From the NCBI GenBank assembly GCA_964405465.1, contig CAYONZ010000020.1:1-63671 (forward strand): a stretch of DNA of 63,671 nt, given 5' to 3'. Made by a program: the position numbers and the translations under genes. Below the pieces are notes generated by a model. The model was not told the DNA's origin. It saw nothing but the letters and a program-made list of their open reading frames with translations, and ran no database searches. Shown in pieces: positions 53,318 to 60,825 of this stretch (positions are counted from its first letter, which is position 1; the number at the start of each line of letters is the position of its first letter). The stretch comes from CAYONZ01 sp964405465. Its GTDB lineage: Bacteria > Bdellovibrionota > Bdellovibrionia > Bdellovibrionales > JAMPXM01.

Positions 53318-55177
53318 TCAATTTGGCAGAACTTCATTGTTTAAGCTCTTAGCTTGCGCCTGATGCAATTCATAAAAGTGCCCTCTTTGTTTGAGCAGTT
53401 CATGCGGGGCACCCTCTTCGATGATTTTTCCTTCGCTTAGCACCACAACTCGGTCGACATGGGCAATTGTTGAAAGCCTGTGGGCAATAATAATGCTAGT
53501 TCTAGTCTTGGTCAGGTGTTCTGTTGCGATTTGAATTAATCGTTCACTTTCAGAATCTATGTTTGCTGTAGCCTCATCGAGAATTAAAATTTCGGGATCA
53601 AACGCCAGAACCCGAGCAAAGGAGATCAGCTGACGTTCCCCTAAGGAAAAATTGGATCCGCGTTCTTCGACTTCAGTGTCGAGCCCTTGCGGTCGATTTT
53701 GCAGAATGCGATCGCAGCAGGAAAGACGTGCGGCCTCGGCAATTCGTTCTTGGGTGATCTCTGGATCACCAAGACTAATGTTTTCGGCCACTGTGCCTTT
53801 GAAAAGAAATGGATCCTGTAGAACAACGCCAATTTTTCTTCGTAAGCGGTCCTTCGGAAAATTTTTGATTGAGGTGTGATCAATTAGAATATCGCCTTCT
53901 TCAAAGTCATAGTATCCTTGCAAAAGAGAAATCAGACTGGATTTTCCACTCCCAGTTCGGCCCAGCAAAGCCACACTTTGCCCCGGCATGATCTGCAGAT
54001 TGATGTCATAGAGTGTCCATGGCAGATGGGTGGCATAGCGGAATTTGAGATTACGAAATTCGATCTCACCACTTTTTTGAGAAACATTGTGAATATTTTG
54101 GGCATTAATAAATGGATGTGCTGAGCCAGAATCAGGTTCGTTTGTCTCTCGATTTTTAATGTCGGCTTCGCGGTTTTCTCCAAGTAGGGTGAACATGCGT
54201 TCGGCACCGGAAAGACTGGTTTGAAATATTTGATATTTCTCAAGAATTGTTCGCAGTGGAGCAATAAAGTCGCGTACGTGGAGAATAAACGCAACCATTG
54301 CTCCCGTCGTGAGCGTATTGTGGTTTTCTTGAGTAAGTAAGCCACCGAAATATAGGGCGACAGCTATAGAGACCCCATTGAACCCATTTACTGCTGGCCA
54401 CAGACGCGCGTTAAGTTTTAGTGAATCAAATTGGGAGAGTCGATAGGCATCTGATTTTTCACTGAAGAGGGCACTATTTTTTTTTCGTCGATTGTAAATT
54501 TGCACAATTCGCATGCCGCTTAAATTTTCTGCCAAAAATGAATTCATCTCTGCTTGTTTTTTGCGCGAGTCTCGTAAGATTTCCCGAATGGTCTGGCTTG
54601 TGCGATATGCATAAAAAGAAACTGGAATTGCGATACTCACGGTCAACAATGTGAGTTTGAGTGAAATCAAAGACATGGCAATTGTGATGACTCCCAGGCT
54701 AAGCATACTTGAAAAAAGAGTAATTATGCCTTGTGTGAAGAGTTCACCAAGACTCACGATGTCTGAGGTCAGGCGCGTGACAACCCGGCCAGATGGGTTC
54801 TTGTCAAAAAATGAAAGTGGTAAATGCAGAGTGTGTTGCACCAGTCTTTCGCGAAGCTGATAGAGAATTCGATTTCCCATTTTTGCAAACAGATAGGACT
54901 GAAAGAAAGTTGTGGTGAGGCGGACGATTTCAATCAAAAGATAGTAAGCCGAAATACGAATGAGCGCACTTTGATCTTTATTGATCAGTCCCTGGTCAAT
55001 GGCCTGTCCAAAAAGTTGAGGTAACAGTCGGCCAGTGATAGTCAGAGCAAGAACACAAGCGGCGGTGAGTACCAGGCGTGTTTTCTGTTTCCAAAAATAG
55101 GGCCAAAGAAACTTGGTGAGATCCCCAAGAGTGGTCTTAGTTTTTACTAAATCCTCGTTTTGCATTTGTTCGGTCAT
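53318..55177 (-). CDS. ABC exporter half-transporter, subunit with a complete Walker B but altered signature
   Basis: The 619-aa protein has six helices (membrane domain, residues 30-320) and one ATPase domain. Walker A is GRTGSGKS at 406-413, Walker B ILILDE with Glu535, and the switch His is in IIIAHRLSTI. The signature reads Phe-Ser-Leu-Gly-Glu (510-514) instead of LSGGQ. With the preceding gene (4-nt overlap) it should form a heterodimeric MsbA/LmrCD-type exporter for lipids, drugs or peptides. The substrate is unknown. Confidence 0.9.
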   Translation of the reverse strand: MTEQMQNEDLVKTKTTLGDLTKFLWPYFWKQKTRLVLTAACVLALTITGRLLPQLFGQAIDQGLINKDQSALIRISAYYLLIEIVRLTTTFFQSYLFAKMGNRILYQLRERLVQHTLHLPLSFFDKNPSGRVVTRLTSDIVSLGELFTQGIITLFSSMLSLGVITIAMSLISLKLTLLTVSIAIPVSFYAYRTSQTIREILRDSRKKQAEMNSFLAENLSGMRIVQIYNRRKKNSALFSEKSDAYRLSQFDSLKLNARLWPAVNGFNGVSIAVALYFGGLLTQENHNTLTTGAMVAFILHVRDFIAPLRTILEKYQIFQTSLSGAERMFTLLGENREADIKNRETNEPDSGSAHPFINAQNIHNVSQKSGEIEFRNLKFRYATHLPWTLYDINLQIMPGQSVALLGRTGSGKSSLISLLQGYYDFEEGDILIDHTSIKNFPKDRLRRKIGVVLQDPFLFKGTVAENISLGDPEITQERIAEAARLSCCDRILQNRPQGLDTEVEERGSNFSLGERQLISFARVLAFDPEILILDEATANIDSESERLIQIATEHLTKTRTSIIIAHRLSTIAHVDRVVVLSEGKIIEEGAPHELLKQRGHFYELHQAQAKSLNNEVLPN

Positions 55178-56979
55178 GATAGCACCGGTTCGTTGTTTTG
55201 GCTGTTGGAGTGTTTGTTGTTTTCACTTTGTAAATCGTAAAGCATTCGGTAGGTCGGGCTTGTTTTGAGCAGTTCTGCAGGACTACCAATGGCTTCTATG
55301 GTTCCTTGGTTCAGGACGATGATCCGATTGGCATTCTGCAAAGCGGCCAGTCGATGCGAAACGATCATTACCGTCTTTGAATTTGAATTTTGTAAGTTAC
55401 TTTTGATTTGTTGAATGAGTGCACGTTCTGTTTTTGCATCGACGGCACTGAGTGAGTCATCTAAAATAATGAATTGAGATTTTCTAACTAAAGCTCGAGA
55501 GATCGTGAGGCGTTGCTTCTGGCCTCCCGATAAATTCACGCCTCGTTCGCCCAGCATGGATGCAAATCCAGCAGGAAGATTCTTTATTTCTTGTTCTAGA
55601 CTAACTGCAGAGGTGACTTGGGAGAGTTCCTCTGCTGAAGGTTCACGAGACAGGCCAAAGGTAATATTGTCAGACACCGATTGGCTAAAAAGAAAAGCTT
55701 CTTGCGGAACCCATGAAATCGCTTCGTACAGAGAGGTTTGTTTGATCTGCTCGATTGAAATATCATTATAGAGAATAGTGCCGGACTCCGCAGGATATTG
55801 GCGTAGTAAAAGATGTAAAAGGGTAGATTTACCTGAGCCGATTGGCCCCAAGAGACCGATCACTTCTCCTTTGGAAACGGTGAAATTGATATTTGCCAAA
55901 GCAAGTCTATCACTATTGGGATAACGAAAATTTAGATTCTTGATTTCAAGTTTTGAAAACTCACTCAAAGATTTTTGACCTCGATCTTCAATATCCGTCT
56001 GTGTTTCCAAGGTGTGCAGAATTCGGCTGTAGGCGGCCCGGCCCTGTTCGAACATGCTGCTCGCCATTCCGATCGCACTCATCGGCCAGGTCATACGGCG
56101 AATATAGTCGTGAAAGGCGACAAAGGTGCCAATTGAAATCGAGGCTTCAGGTGCGCAGAAATACAAAAGAATGACGGCACCAAAGCCTACACCCGCTTCC
56201 ATAACGGGTTGAAAAGCGCCATCTAGTTTTGCAACTTCATCGGAGATTTTCTGGTACTCGTGACTTTTCAAGTTGTACTGCAGAAGTTGATTCTTTTCTT
56301 GGGCATACGATTTGATTACTCGAATTCCAGAAATCATTTCATGAGTCTTGGCTGAAACCCGTGAGAGTCGCTCTTGGGATTCTTTTGATAGCAAATTGAT
56401 CGCGCCTTCCATTCGACGTAAAAGAAACGGAAGGGTTGGAATCAAAATTAGCGTCTTCCATGTCCAACTCCAAGACATCCAGATCATGACGGGTAAAACA
56501 AGTGCTGTGATCAAAATTCCGTCGACGAAGATCAATACTCCTGGTCCAATTGCCATGCGAAAGGAATTGATGTCGGAGGTCATGAGAGACATCAACTCTC
56601 CGACGGAATTCTTTTGAAAAAAACTAGGGCCCTGCAGTGTGAGATGTTGAAATAGGCGTTCGCGAAGATCGTGGGCGACTCGCTGTTGAAAATCACCAAT
56701 ATACAATCTCCAGTAGTATCGTGTGACAGCCAAACCCACCATAACAAGCAGGTAGAGTGCAATTGTTTGGATCAATGCACGCTGTTCATGAGAGATGATT
56801 TGATCAATTCCAAATTTTAAAACCAATGGAGTGACGACATCAAAAATATTTGTAAATAGAAGTGCGAGCATGCTCTTTGCGAAAACACTTTTGAATTTGC
56901 TCATGTAAAATAAAAGAGGTGTTTGCTCAGAAAATCGTCCCACGAATTTTTCTGAAAATAGATTTTGATATTTTTGCAT
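55174..56979 (-). CDS. ABC exporter half-transporter, subunit with Asp in place of the catalytic Glu
   Basis: The 601-aa partner also has a six-helix membrane domain and one ATPase. Walker A GPIGSGKS lies at 378-385 and the signature LSGGQ is intact (483-487). Walker B reads Ile-Ile-Leu-Asp-Asp, so Asp508 replaces the catalytic Glu. This gives one competent site (its LSGGQ with the partner's Glu) and one impaired site (its Asp with the partner's altered signature), the known layout of TM287/288 and LmrCD. ATG 56979 starts it. Confidence 0.9.
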   Translation of the reverse strand: MQKYQNLFSEKFVGRFSEQTPLLFYMSKFKSVFAKSMLALLFTNIFDVVTPLVLKFGIDQIISHEQRALIQTIALYLLVMVGLAVTRYYWRLYIGDFQQRVAHDLRERLFQHLTLQGPSFFQKNSVGELMSLMTSDINSFRMAIGPGVLIFVDGILITALVLPVMIWMSWSWTWKTLILIPTLPFLLRRMEGAINLLSKESQERLSRVSAKTHEMISGIRVIKSYAQEKNQLLQYNLKSHEYQKISDEVAKLDGAFQPVMEAGVGFGAVILLYFCAPEASISIGTFVAFHDYIRRMTWPMSAIGMASSMFEQGRAAYSRILHTLETQTDIEDRGQKSLSEFSKLEIKNLNFRYPNSDRLALANINFTVSKGEVIGLLGPIGSGKSTLLHLLLRQYPAESGTILYNDISIEQIKQTSLYEAISWVPQEAFLFSQSVSDNITFGLSREPSAEELSQVTSAVSLEQEIKNLPAGFASMLGERGVNLSGGQKQRLTISRALVRKSQFIILDDSLSAVDAKTERALIQQIKSNLQNSNSKTVMIVSHRLAALQNANRIIVLNQGTIEAIGSPAELLKTSPTYRMLYDLQSENNKHSNSQNNEPVLS

Positions 56980-57306
56980 TCGATATTTTGACTTCAGATG
57001 CTTCGTGATGTCTAGGCCTTGGGTGGTATGACATAAAACAAATTCTTTTATCTACCATAAGGCAGACTAGCATTGTCTTTGCTCGGACAACGGCCTTTGG
57101 TCTGGTTTTGAAAACAAACTAGCCAAAAGCTTTGCCGCCGCAACATTGGTCCTGTCAGACTTTTTGAACGAGTTCGAATTCTGAAAGAGTTTCGTTCGCT
57201 CCAGAAAACAACTTGAGAGTCTCGGATGAGTTCGCACTTTGATCGAGGCGTAAGCAAGGAAGCTTGTTAAAAGTCGTCATGACAAAAAAATCAAGGAGGA
57301 GAGATA
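56980..57306. other. Intergenic region between divergent ABC exporter and protease genes
   Basis: These 327 bases separate two divergent promoters. A 10-12 bp imperfect inverted repeat, CCTTGGGTGGTA (57017-57028) against TACCATAAGG (57053-57062), lies near the ABC side. The AAGGAGGAG ribosome-binding site of the protease ends at 57302. A short minus-strand frame at 57048-57257 has no start signal or coding look. I see no other gene or RNA. Confidence 0.6.
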
Positions 57307-58785
57307 ATGAAGAAGATCGTGGTACTTGCCAGTTTGGCAGTCGCTGGAGTCGGTTCGGTCGCGGCCGCTTCTACAAAGACAGCACAAAACGACGTTTTGG
57401 TTAAATTGGTTCATCCCGAATCAGTAACTCGATTCAAGTCGATGATGCAAGGGTCAGCATCAGCAGTGGAAGACCTTGGGAATCAATGGGTCCATATCAA
57501 AGTTGACCAGAAAAATGCCTCACAGTTTTCTTTAAAGTCTTTGGCCCAACATCCAGATGTTCTTTATGTTCAACCAAACTACAAAATTCATTTGTTGACT
57601 GACTATCGCTTGAAAGACAAGTCGGCACGAGCGCAATTACGCAAACTTGTCGCACAAGGGGTAGTGCATGCAACTGCTGCTGCAGATAATCCACCTCTCC
57701 CAACTCGAGGTTCGGGCGGGTCAGGTGCAGATCCGAAATTTTCTGAGCAGTGGGGAATGAACGATATCGGTGTGAAACAGGGATGGCAAAAGGCCAATGG
57801 CACTGGCATGGTCGTCGCGGTTATTGATACGGGTGTAGATTATACTCATGAAGATCTTGTCGACAATATGTGGAGAAATCCTGGCGAGACCGGAACCGAT
57901 GCTCAGGGTCGGGATAAATCTTCGAATGGAATTGACGACGACAGCAACGGATATGTCGATGATGTGATCGGATGGGATTTTGTTTCTAACGACAACAAAC
58001 CATTTGATCTCGCAGTTGATCCAATTCAGCTTCTTATGGGCGGGGGTAACCCTGGCCACGGTACGCACTGCGCGGGTAACGTTGGAGCACGATCCAACAA
58101 TGGCAAAGGAGTCGCAGGTGTTGCTCCAGATGTTCGCATTATGGCATTGAGATTTTTGAGTGAAAAAGGTGAGGGCGATACGGCGGGCGCAGTGAAAGCA
58201 ATCAACTATGCGGTGAAGATGGGTGTGAAGGTGACTTCTAACTCATGGGGTTCTGAAGGAGAAGATCCAAATGATGGCGCCTCGAACCAAGCCTTGCATG
58301 ATGCGATTGAAAACGCTCGTCAACATGGTTCATTGTTTATCGCTGCTGCTGGTAACGGACACCAAGGTGTTGGTTATGACAATGACACCGATCCTAAGCC
58401 TGGCTATCCAGCAAGCTACAAGCATGACAATATCATCAGTGTGGCTGCACTCGACAAGAACGATCAATTGGGAGCGTTCTCGAATTGGGGACGTACCACT
58501 GTGCATATCGGAGCGCCTGGAGTTCAGGTGTTTTCAACAACAGTTGGTGGAAAATACAGTGACACTGTGATCGATATGTATGGCATTCACGCGACTTGGG
58601 ATGGAACTTCGATGGCGACTCCACACGTTGCAGGGGCGGCGGCTTTGTATTGGTCAGCTCATCCGAATGCTTCAATGCAAGACGTGAAGTCCGCGGTCTT
58701 GAACTCGGCAAAACCTGTTTCTTCATTGAACGGAAAGTCAGTCACAGGTGGAAAACTCAATGTTGCAGGATTGATGCAGCAGTAA
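57307..58785 (+). CDS. Subtilisin-family (S8) secreted serine protease
   Basis: The 492-aa preproprotease has a signal peptide (cut near Ala-Ala-Ala-Ser, residues 19-22), an I9-type propeptide (about 28-95), and an S8 domain. The catalytic triad is visible: Asp174 in VAVIDTGVDYTHEDL, His251 in GHGTHCAGNVG and Ser435 in WDGTSMATPHVAG, with the oxyanion Asn350 in AAAGNG. The domain ends soon after, with no extra anchoring domain, so it is a secreted or periplasmic enzyme. A very strong AAGGAGGAG ribosome-binding site and a good terminator suggest high expression. Predatory bacteria often secrete such proteases, but its use here is inference. Confidence 0.95.
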   Translation: MKKIVVLASLAVAGVGSVAAASTKTAQNDVLVKLVHPESVTRFKSMMQGSASAVEDLGNQWVHIKVDQKNASQFSLKSLAQHPDVLYVQPNYKIHLLTDYRLKDKSARAQLRKLVAQGVVHATAAADNPPLPTRGSGGSGADPKFSEQWGMNDIGVKQGWQKANGTGMVVAVIDTGVDYTHEDLVDNMWRNPGETGTDAQGRDKSSNGIDDDSNGYVDDVIGWDFVSNDNKPFDLAVDPIQLLMGGGNPGHGTHCAGNVGARSNNGKGVAGVAPDVRIMALRFLSEKGEGDTAGAVKAINYAVKMGVKVTSNSWGSEGEDPNDGASNQALHDAIENARQHGSLFIAAAGNGHQGVGYDNDTDPKPGYPASYKHDNIISVAALDKNDQLGAFSNWGRTTVHIGAPGVQVFSTTVGGKYSDTVIDMYGIHATWDGTSMATPHVAGAAALYWSAHPNASMQDVKSAVLNSAKPVSSLNGKSVTGGKLNVAGLMQQ

Positions 58786-58805
58786 TTTAGCTTTGTTTTA
58801 AGTCT

Positions 58806-58880
58806 GGTGCCTGAGCACCAGTTGGACGAAGGTGCTAGAGCATCAGCCGGACAAAGGTGCTAGAGCACCCACTGGACGAA
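58806..58880 (+). repeat. Three tandem 25-bp repeats with GGTGC/GCACC hairpins
   Basis: Units start at 58806, 58831 and 58856, each GGTGC-4 nt-GCAYC followed by about ten bases ending GGACRAA. Units 1 and 3 pair perfectly; unit 2 has one mismatch in the stem. They lie between the protease stop and its terminator, so they belong to the 3' untranslated mRNA. Confidence 0.8.
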
Positions 58881-58891
58881 GTTGCAAATTG

Positions 58892-58925
58892 AAGCGCGTT
58901 CTTTCAAAAGAGCGCGCTTTTTTTT
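58892..58925 (+). terminator. Rho-independent terminator of the protease gene
   Basis: AAGCGCGTTCTTT pairs with AAAGAGCGCGCTT (one G-U), followed by nine T. It serves the plus strand only. Confidence 0.88.
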
Positions 58926-59301
58926 ATTCTTTGCAAATAATATTGTAGTCGATTTCCTCAAGGTTTCTGGAAAGCTCGGCTGCTCGGCCACCGTTTGAAC
59001 TGACAAAGTCAACTAGCTGCCCGATCGGATTTGCGGTCACAGTTTTTTCAACTACATCGTTAAATGTCAAAACTTGCCCGATGATTTGCATTGGATATGT
59101 GGTCACGTAAAAACGCACTATACCATTTCGGTAAATCATACCACTGCCCGAACCTTCAGGCTCGCCGGCCTCATGCTCGATTGTGACTGCGCCATTAAAG
59201 ACGACGGTGTTGTTCGCACCAACAGTACAGTCGACAGTTTTAGCAAAGGCAGCCGACGTCAAGGTACTGAATGCCAGTGTGAGAGCGATTACTTTTTTCA
59301 T
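58924..59301 (-). CDS. Small exported protein of unknown function
   Basis: The 125-aa product has a clear signal peptide (about 20 residues, cut near Ala-Ala-Phe-Ala-Lys), and a mature 105 residues of mainly beta character with two cysteines (first after the signal, last near the C-terminus) that may pair. ATG 59301 has an AAGGAG site; an in-frame start 11 codons upstream has none. It lies 39 bp downstream of the 197-aa exported gene on the same strand. No family recognised. Confidence 0.75.
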   Translation of the reverse strand: MKKVIALTLAFSTLTSAAFAKTVDCTVGANNTVVFNGAVTIEHEAGEPEGSGSGMIYRNGIVRFYVTTYPMQIIGQVLTFNDVVEKTVTANPIGQLVDFVSSNGGRAAELSRNLEEIDYNIICKE

Positions 59302-59340
59302 TTGAAACTCCTTATTGGGTTGTTGTTGGGTCATTAAATT

Positions 59341-59934
59341 TTAGTTTTCAGCGTGAACTCGACAGCGAAACTTTTGGTGAATCGTGAATGGGCCACCATG
59401 GGCTTCGTCACCGGCTTCGATATTATTGAGCGCGATAAACTCTGATTGTTGAATGGCATCGGACGGGATCAAGAATGTGGTGAGCTTTCCTGCCGGGCCA
59501 AAAATATGCGCACGAAACTTACTGAGGCTGGGTTCAGATCGAGTCAAGTTTGAAGCTGGGCCCGGCTTCGGACCCAGAGAGATGGCCTTCATTTGCGGCG
59601 TCCATTCTTTGCTGGTTCCCGCTTTGATTGCCGCATGATCTTGGTACGCAGTCTGTAGCGATGTGAGCTCAGTGCGTGTTTTGGATCCGCTTTGGTGGTT
59701 TACAATTTCAGCGCGAAGAAAGAACACACCAAGATCACGAGTTTGTTTTTGCGTTCGCACTTGGTTGCTTGCCTCGCACTCGATTCTTTTGGCAGTAGTT
59801 CCACTTGCCAAAGTAGGCGCCTCAGTCGAGCTCTCGCTCGCTATAGTCAAAGACGAACCAAAAGCCACGGCGATAAAGACACCCATCATTTTACCATAAG
59901 ATTTAAAATACTCATTTTGCTTCATTCCGTACAT
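59341..59934 (-). CDS. Exported protein of unknown function
   Basis: The 197-aa product has a hydrophobic N-terminal stretch (about residues 17-32, ending Ile-Ala-Ser-Glu), a likely signal peptide. The mature part contains two cysteines, one early (Ile-Glu-Cys-Glu-Ala) and one at the end (Phe-Arg-Cys-Arg-Val), the same two-Cys plan as the next gene downstream. It may be a distant relative of that gene or a shared fold. The start is uncertain: ATG 59934, ATG 59925 or GTG 59940. Confidence 0.65.
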   Translation of the reverse strand: MYGMKQNEYFKSYGKMMGVFIAVAFGSSLTIASESSTEAPTLASGTTAKRIECEASNQVRTQKQTRDLGVFFLRAEIVNHQSGSKTRTELTSLQTAYQDHAAIKAGTSKEWTPQMKAISLGPKPGPASNLTRSEPSLSKFRAHIFGPAGKLTTFLIPSDAIQQSEFIALNNIEAGDEAHGGPFTIHQKFRCRVHAEN

Positions 59935-60145
59935 GACCACCGACTTTTTTGTTTCGAGTGAGCATCATAACTGATGTCGGTCCTCAAGCCGAGATGTCAG
60001 GATTTTCGACAGGAAGAAATTTTCACTAGGGTTATTATACGTCTAAAATCCCGACATCTAGCATATTTTGAAATTGCGAATATCATGCACTCAGCAAACG
60101 AACGCATTAGTATTCCTTCGTGGGAAATTCCTCTCACGCAATTTC

Positions 60146-60176
60146 AGGAGCTTTTGAGCTCCTCTTCTACAGGAGG
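60146..60176 (+). promoter_or_regulatory. Mutually exclusive hairpins around the ribosome-binding site
   Basis: AGGAGCT-TTTG-AGCTCCT (60146-60163) forms a 7-bp hairpin. The CTCCT of its right arm (60159-60163) can instead pair with AGGAG of the Shine-Dalgarno sequence AGGAGG (60171-60176). The start ATG is at 60184. A switch between open and sequestered translation is possible. Confidence 0.45.
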
Positions 60177-60183
60177 CCCCATT

Positions 60184-60702
60184 ATGGTCAAATTTCGCAA
60201 CTCTTTGGTTCTGTTTGGTGTTTTGATATCTCAATCAGTTTTTGCGAGTGATTTTGGTGATACGTTATCTTCGAATGAACAGCCGATGTCACAACATGGC
60301 TGTACAATATTTATTAATGAGGTCTCAGGTGCCCGGGTGAATTGGGCCAACCCATCTCAAGAACTGGCCGAAGCCATCAGCATTCTTTCGGCAAAAGGTT
60401 ATCAAGTTGTTGAGGGAGTCGATGCTGCTGAAAATGTATTGGTCTATTTTGCTGAAATGGACGGGCCAATTTTTAAGTCTGATTCACTCGGTGTGGCCGC
60501 CGGAGTGACATATGTATCGCTCACTGAGATTTTTTCAAAAAAAGGTTCTCAGCCGTACTACTGGCAGGATAAGAGGACGTATTATTATGCCTTTGATGAT
60601 GCTAGGCAGATCCTCTCTGGTATTTTCAAAGGTGATCTGGAGCGGATCCCTTCCTGCCGAAATCTTTCACCTATTAAAAATCCTATTATGTACTTATTCT
60701 AA
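60184..60702 (+). CDS. Small exported protein of unknown function
   Basis: The 172-aa product has a signal peptide (about 21 residues, ending Val-Phe-Ala-Ser). The mature part has a Gly-Cys-Thr near the start and a second Cys near the end (Ser-Cys-Arg-Asn-Leu), and a beta/alpha mix. No family recognised. ATG 60184 has a textbook AGGAGG site 7 nt upstream; the frame stays open 70 codons further but without start signals. The 243-bp region before it, up to the divergent 59934 start, holds the hairpin pair described separately and no other gene. Confidence 0.72.
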   Translation: MVKFRNSLVLFGVLISQSVFASDFGDTLSSNEQPMSQHGCTIFINEVSGARVNWANPSQELAEAISILSAKGYQVVEGVDAAENVLVYFAEMDGPIFKSDSLGVAAGVTYVSLTEIFSKKGSQPYYWQDKRTYYYAFDDARQILSGIFKGDLERIPSCRNLSPIKNPIMYLF

Positions 60703-60734
60703 GTCAAATCAACGGAGGGGTCCGCTAGGCTCTG

Positions 60735-60763
60735 ACTGGGTTGGACGTCAATCCCAATCCAGT
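60735..60763. terminator. Hairpin between convergent genes
   Basis: ACTGGGTTGG and CCAATCCAGT form a 10-bp stem (one G-U) with a 9-nt loop in the gap between convergent genes. No T-tract follows on either strand, so termination is only a guess. Confidence 0.35.
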
Positions 60764-60825
60764 TGGCCTTAAGCTTAGGAGCGCGGTTGTCAGGTATGCA
60801 CCGAAACCCTCCCTATGGGTGAAAT

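Noticed and set aside
57048..57257. Minus-strand small gene before the protease
   Set aside because: No ribosome-binding site and no coding look; left as intergenic.
58806..58880. CRISPR-like array
   Set aside because: The three units are directly adjacent without spacers; they are tandem repeats in a 3' untranslated region.
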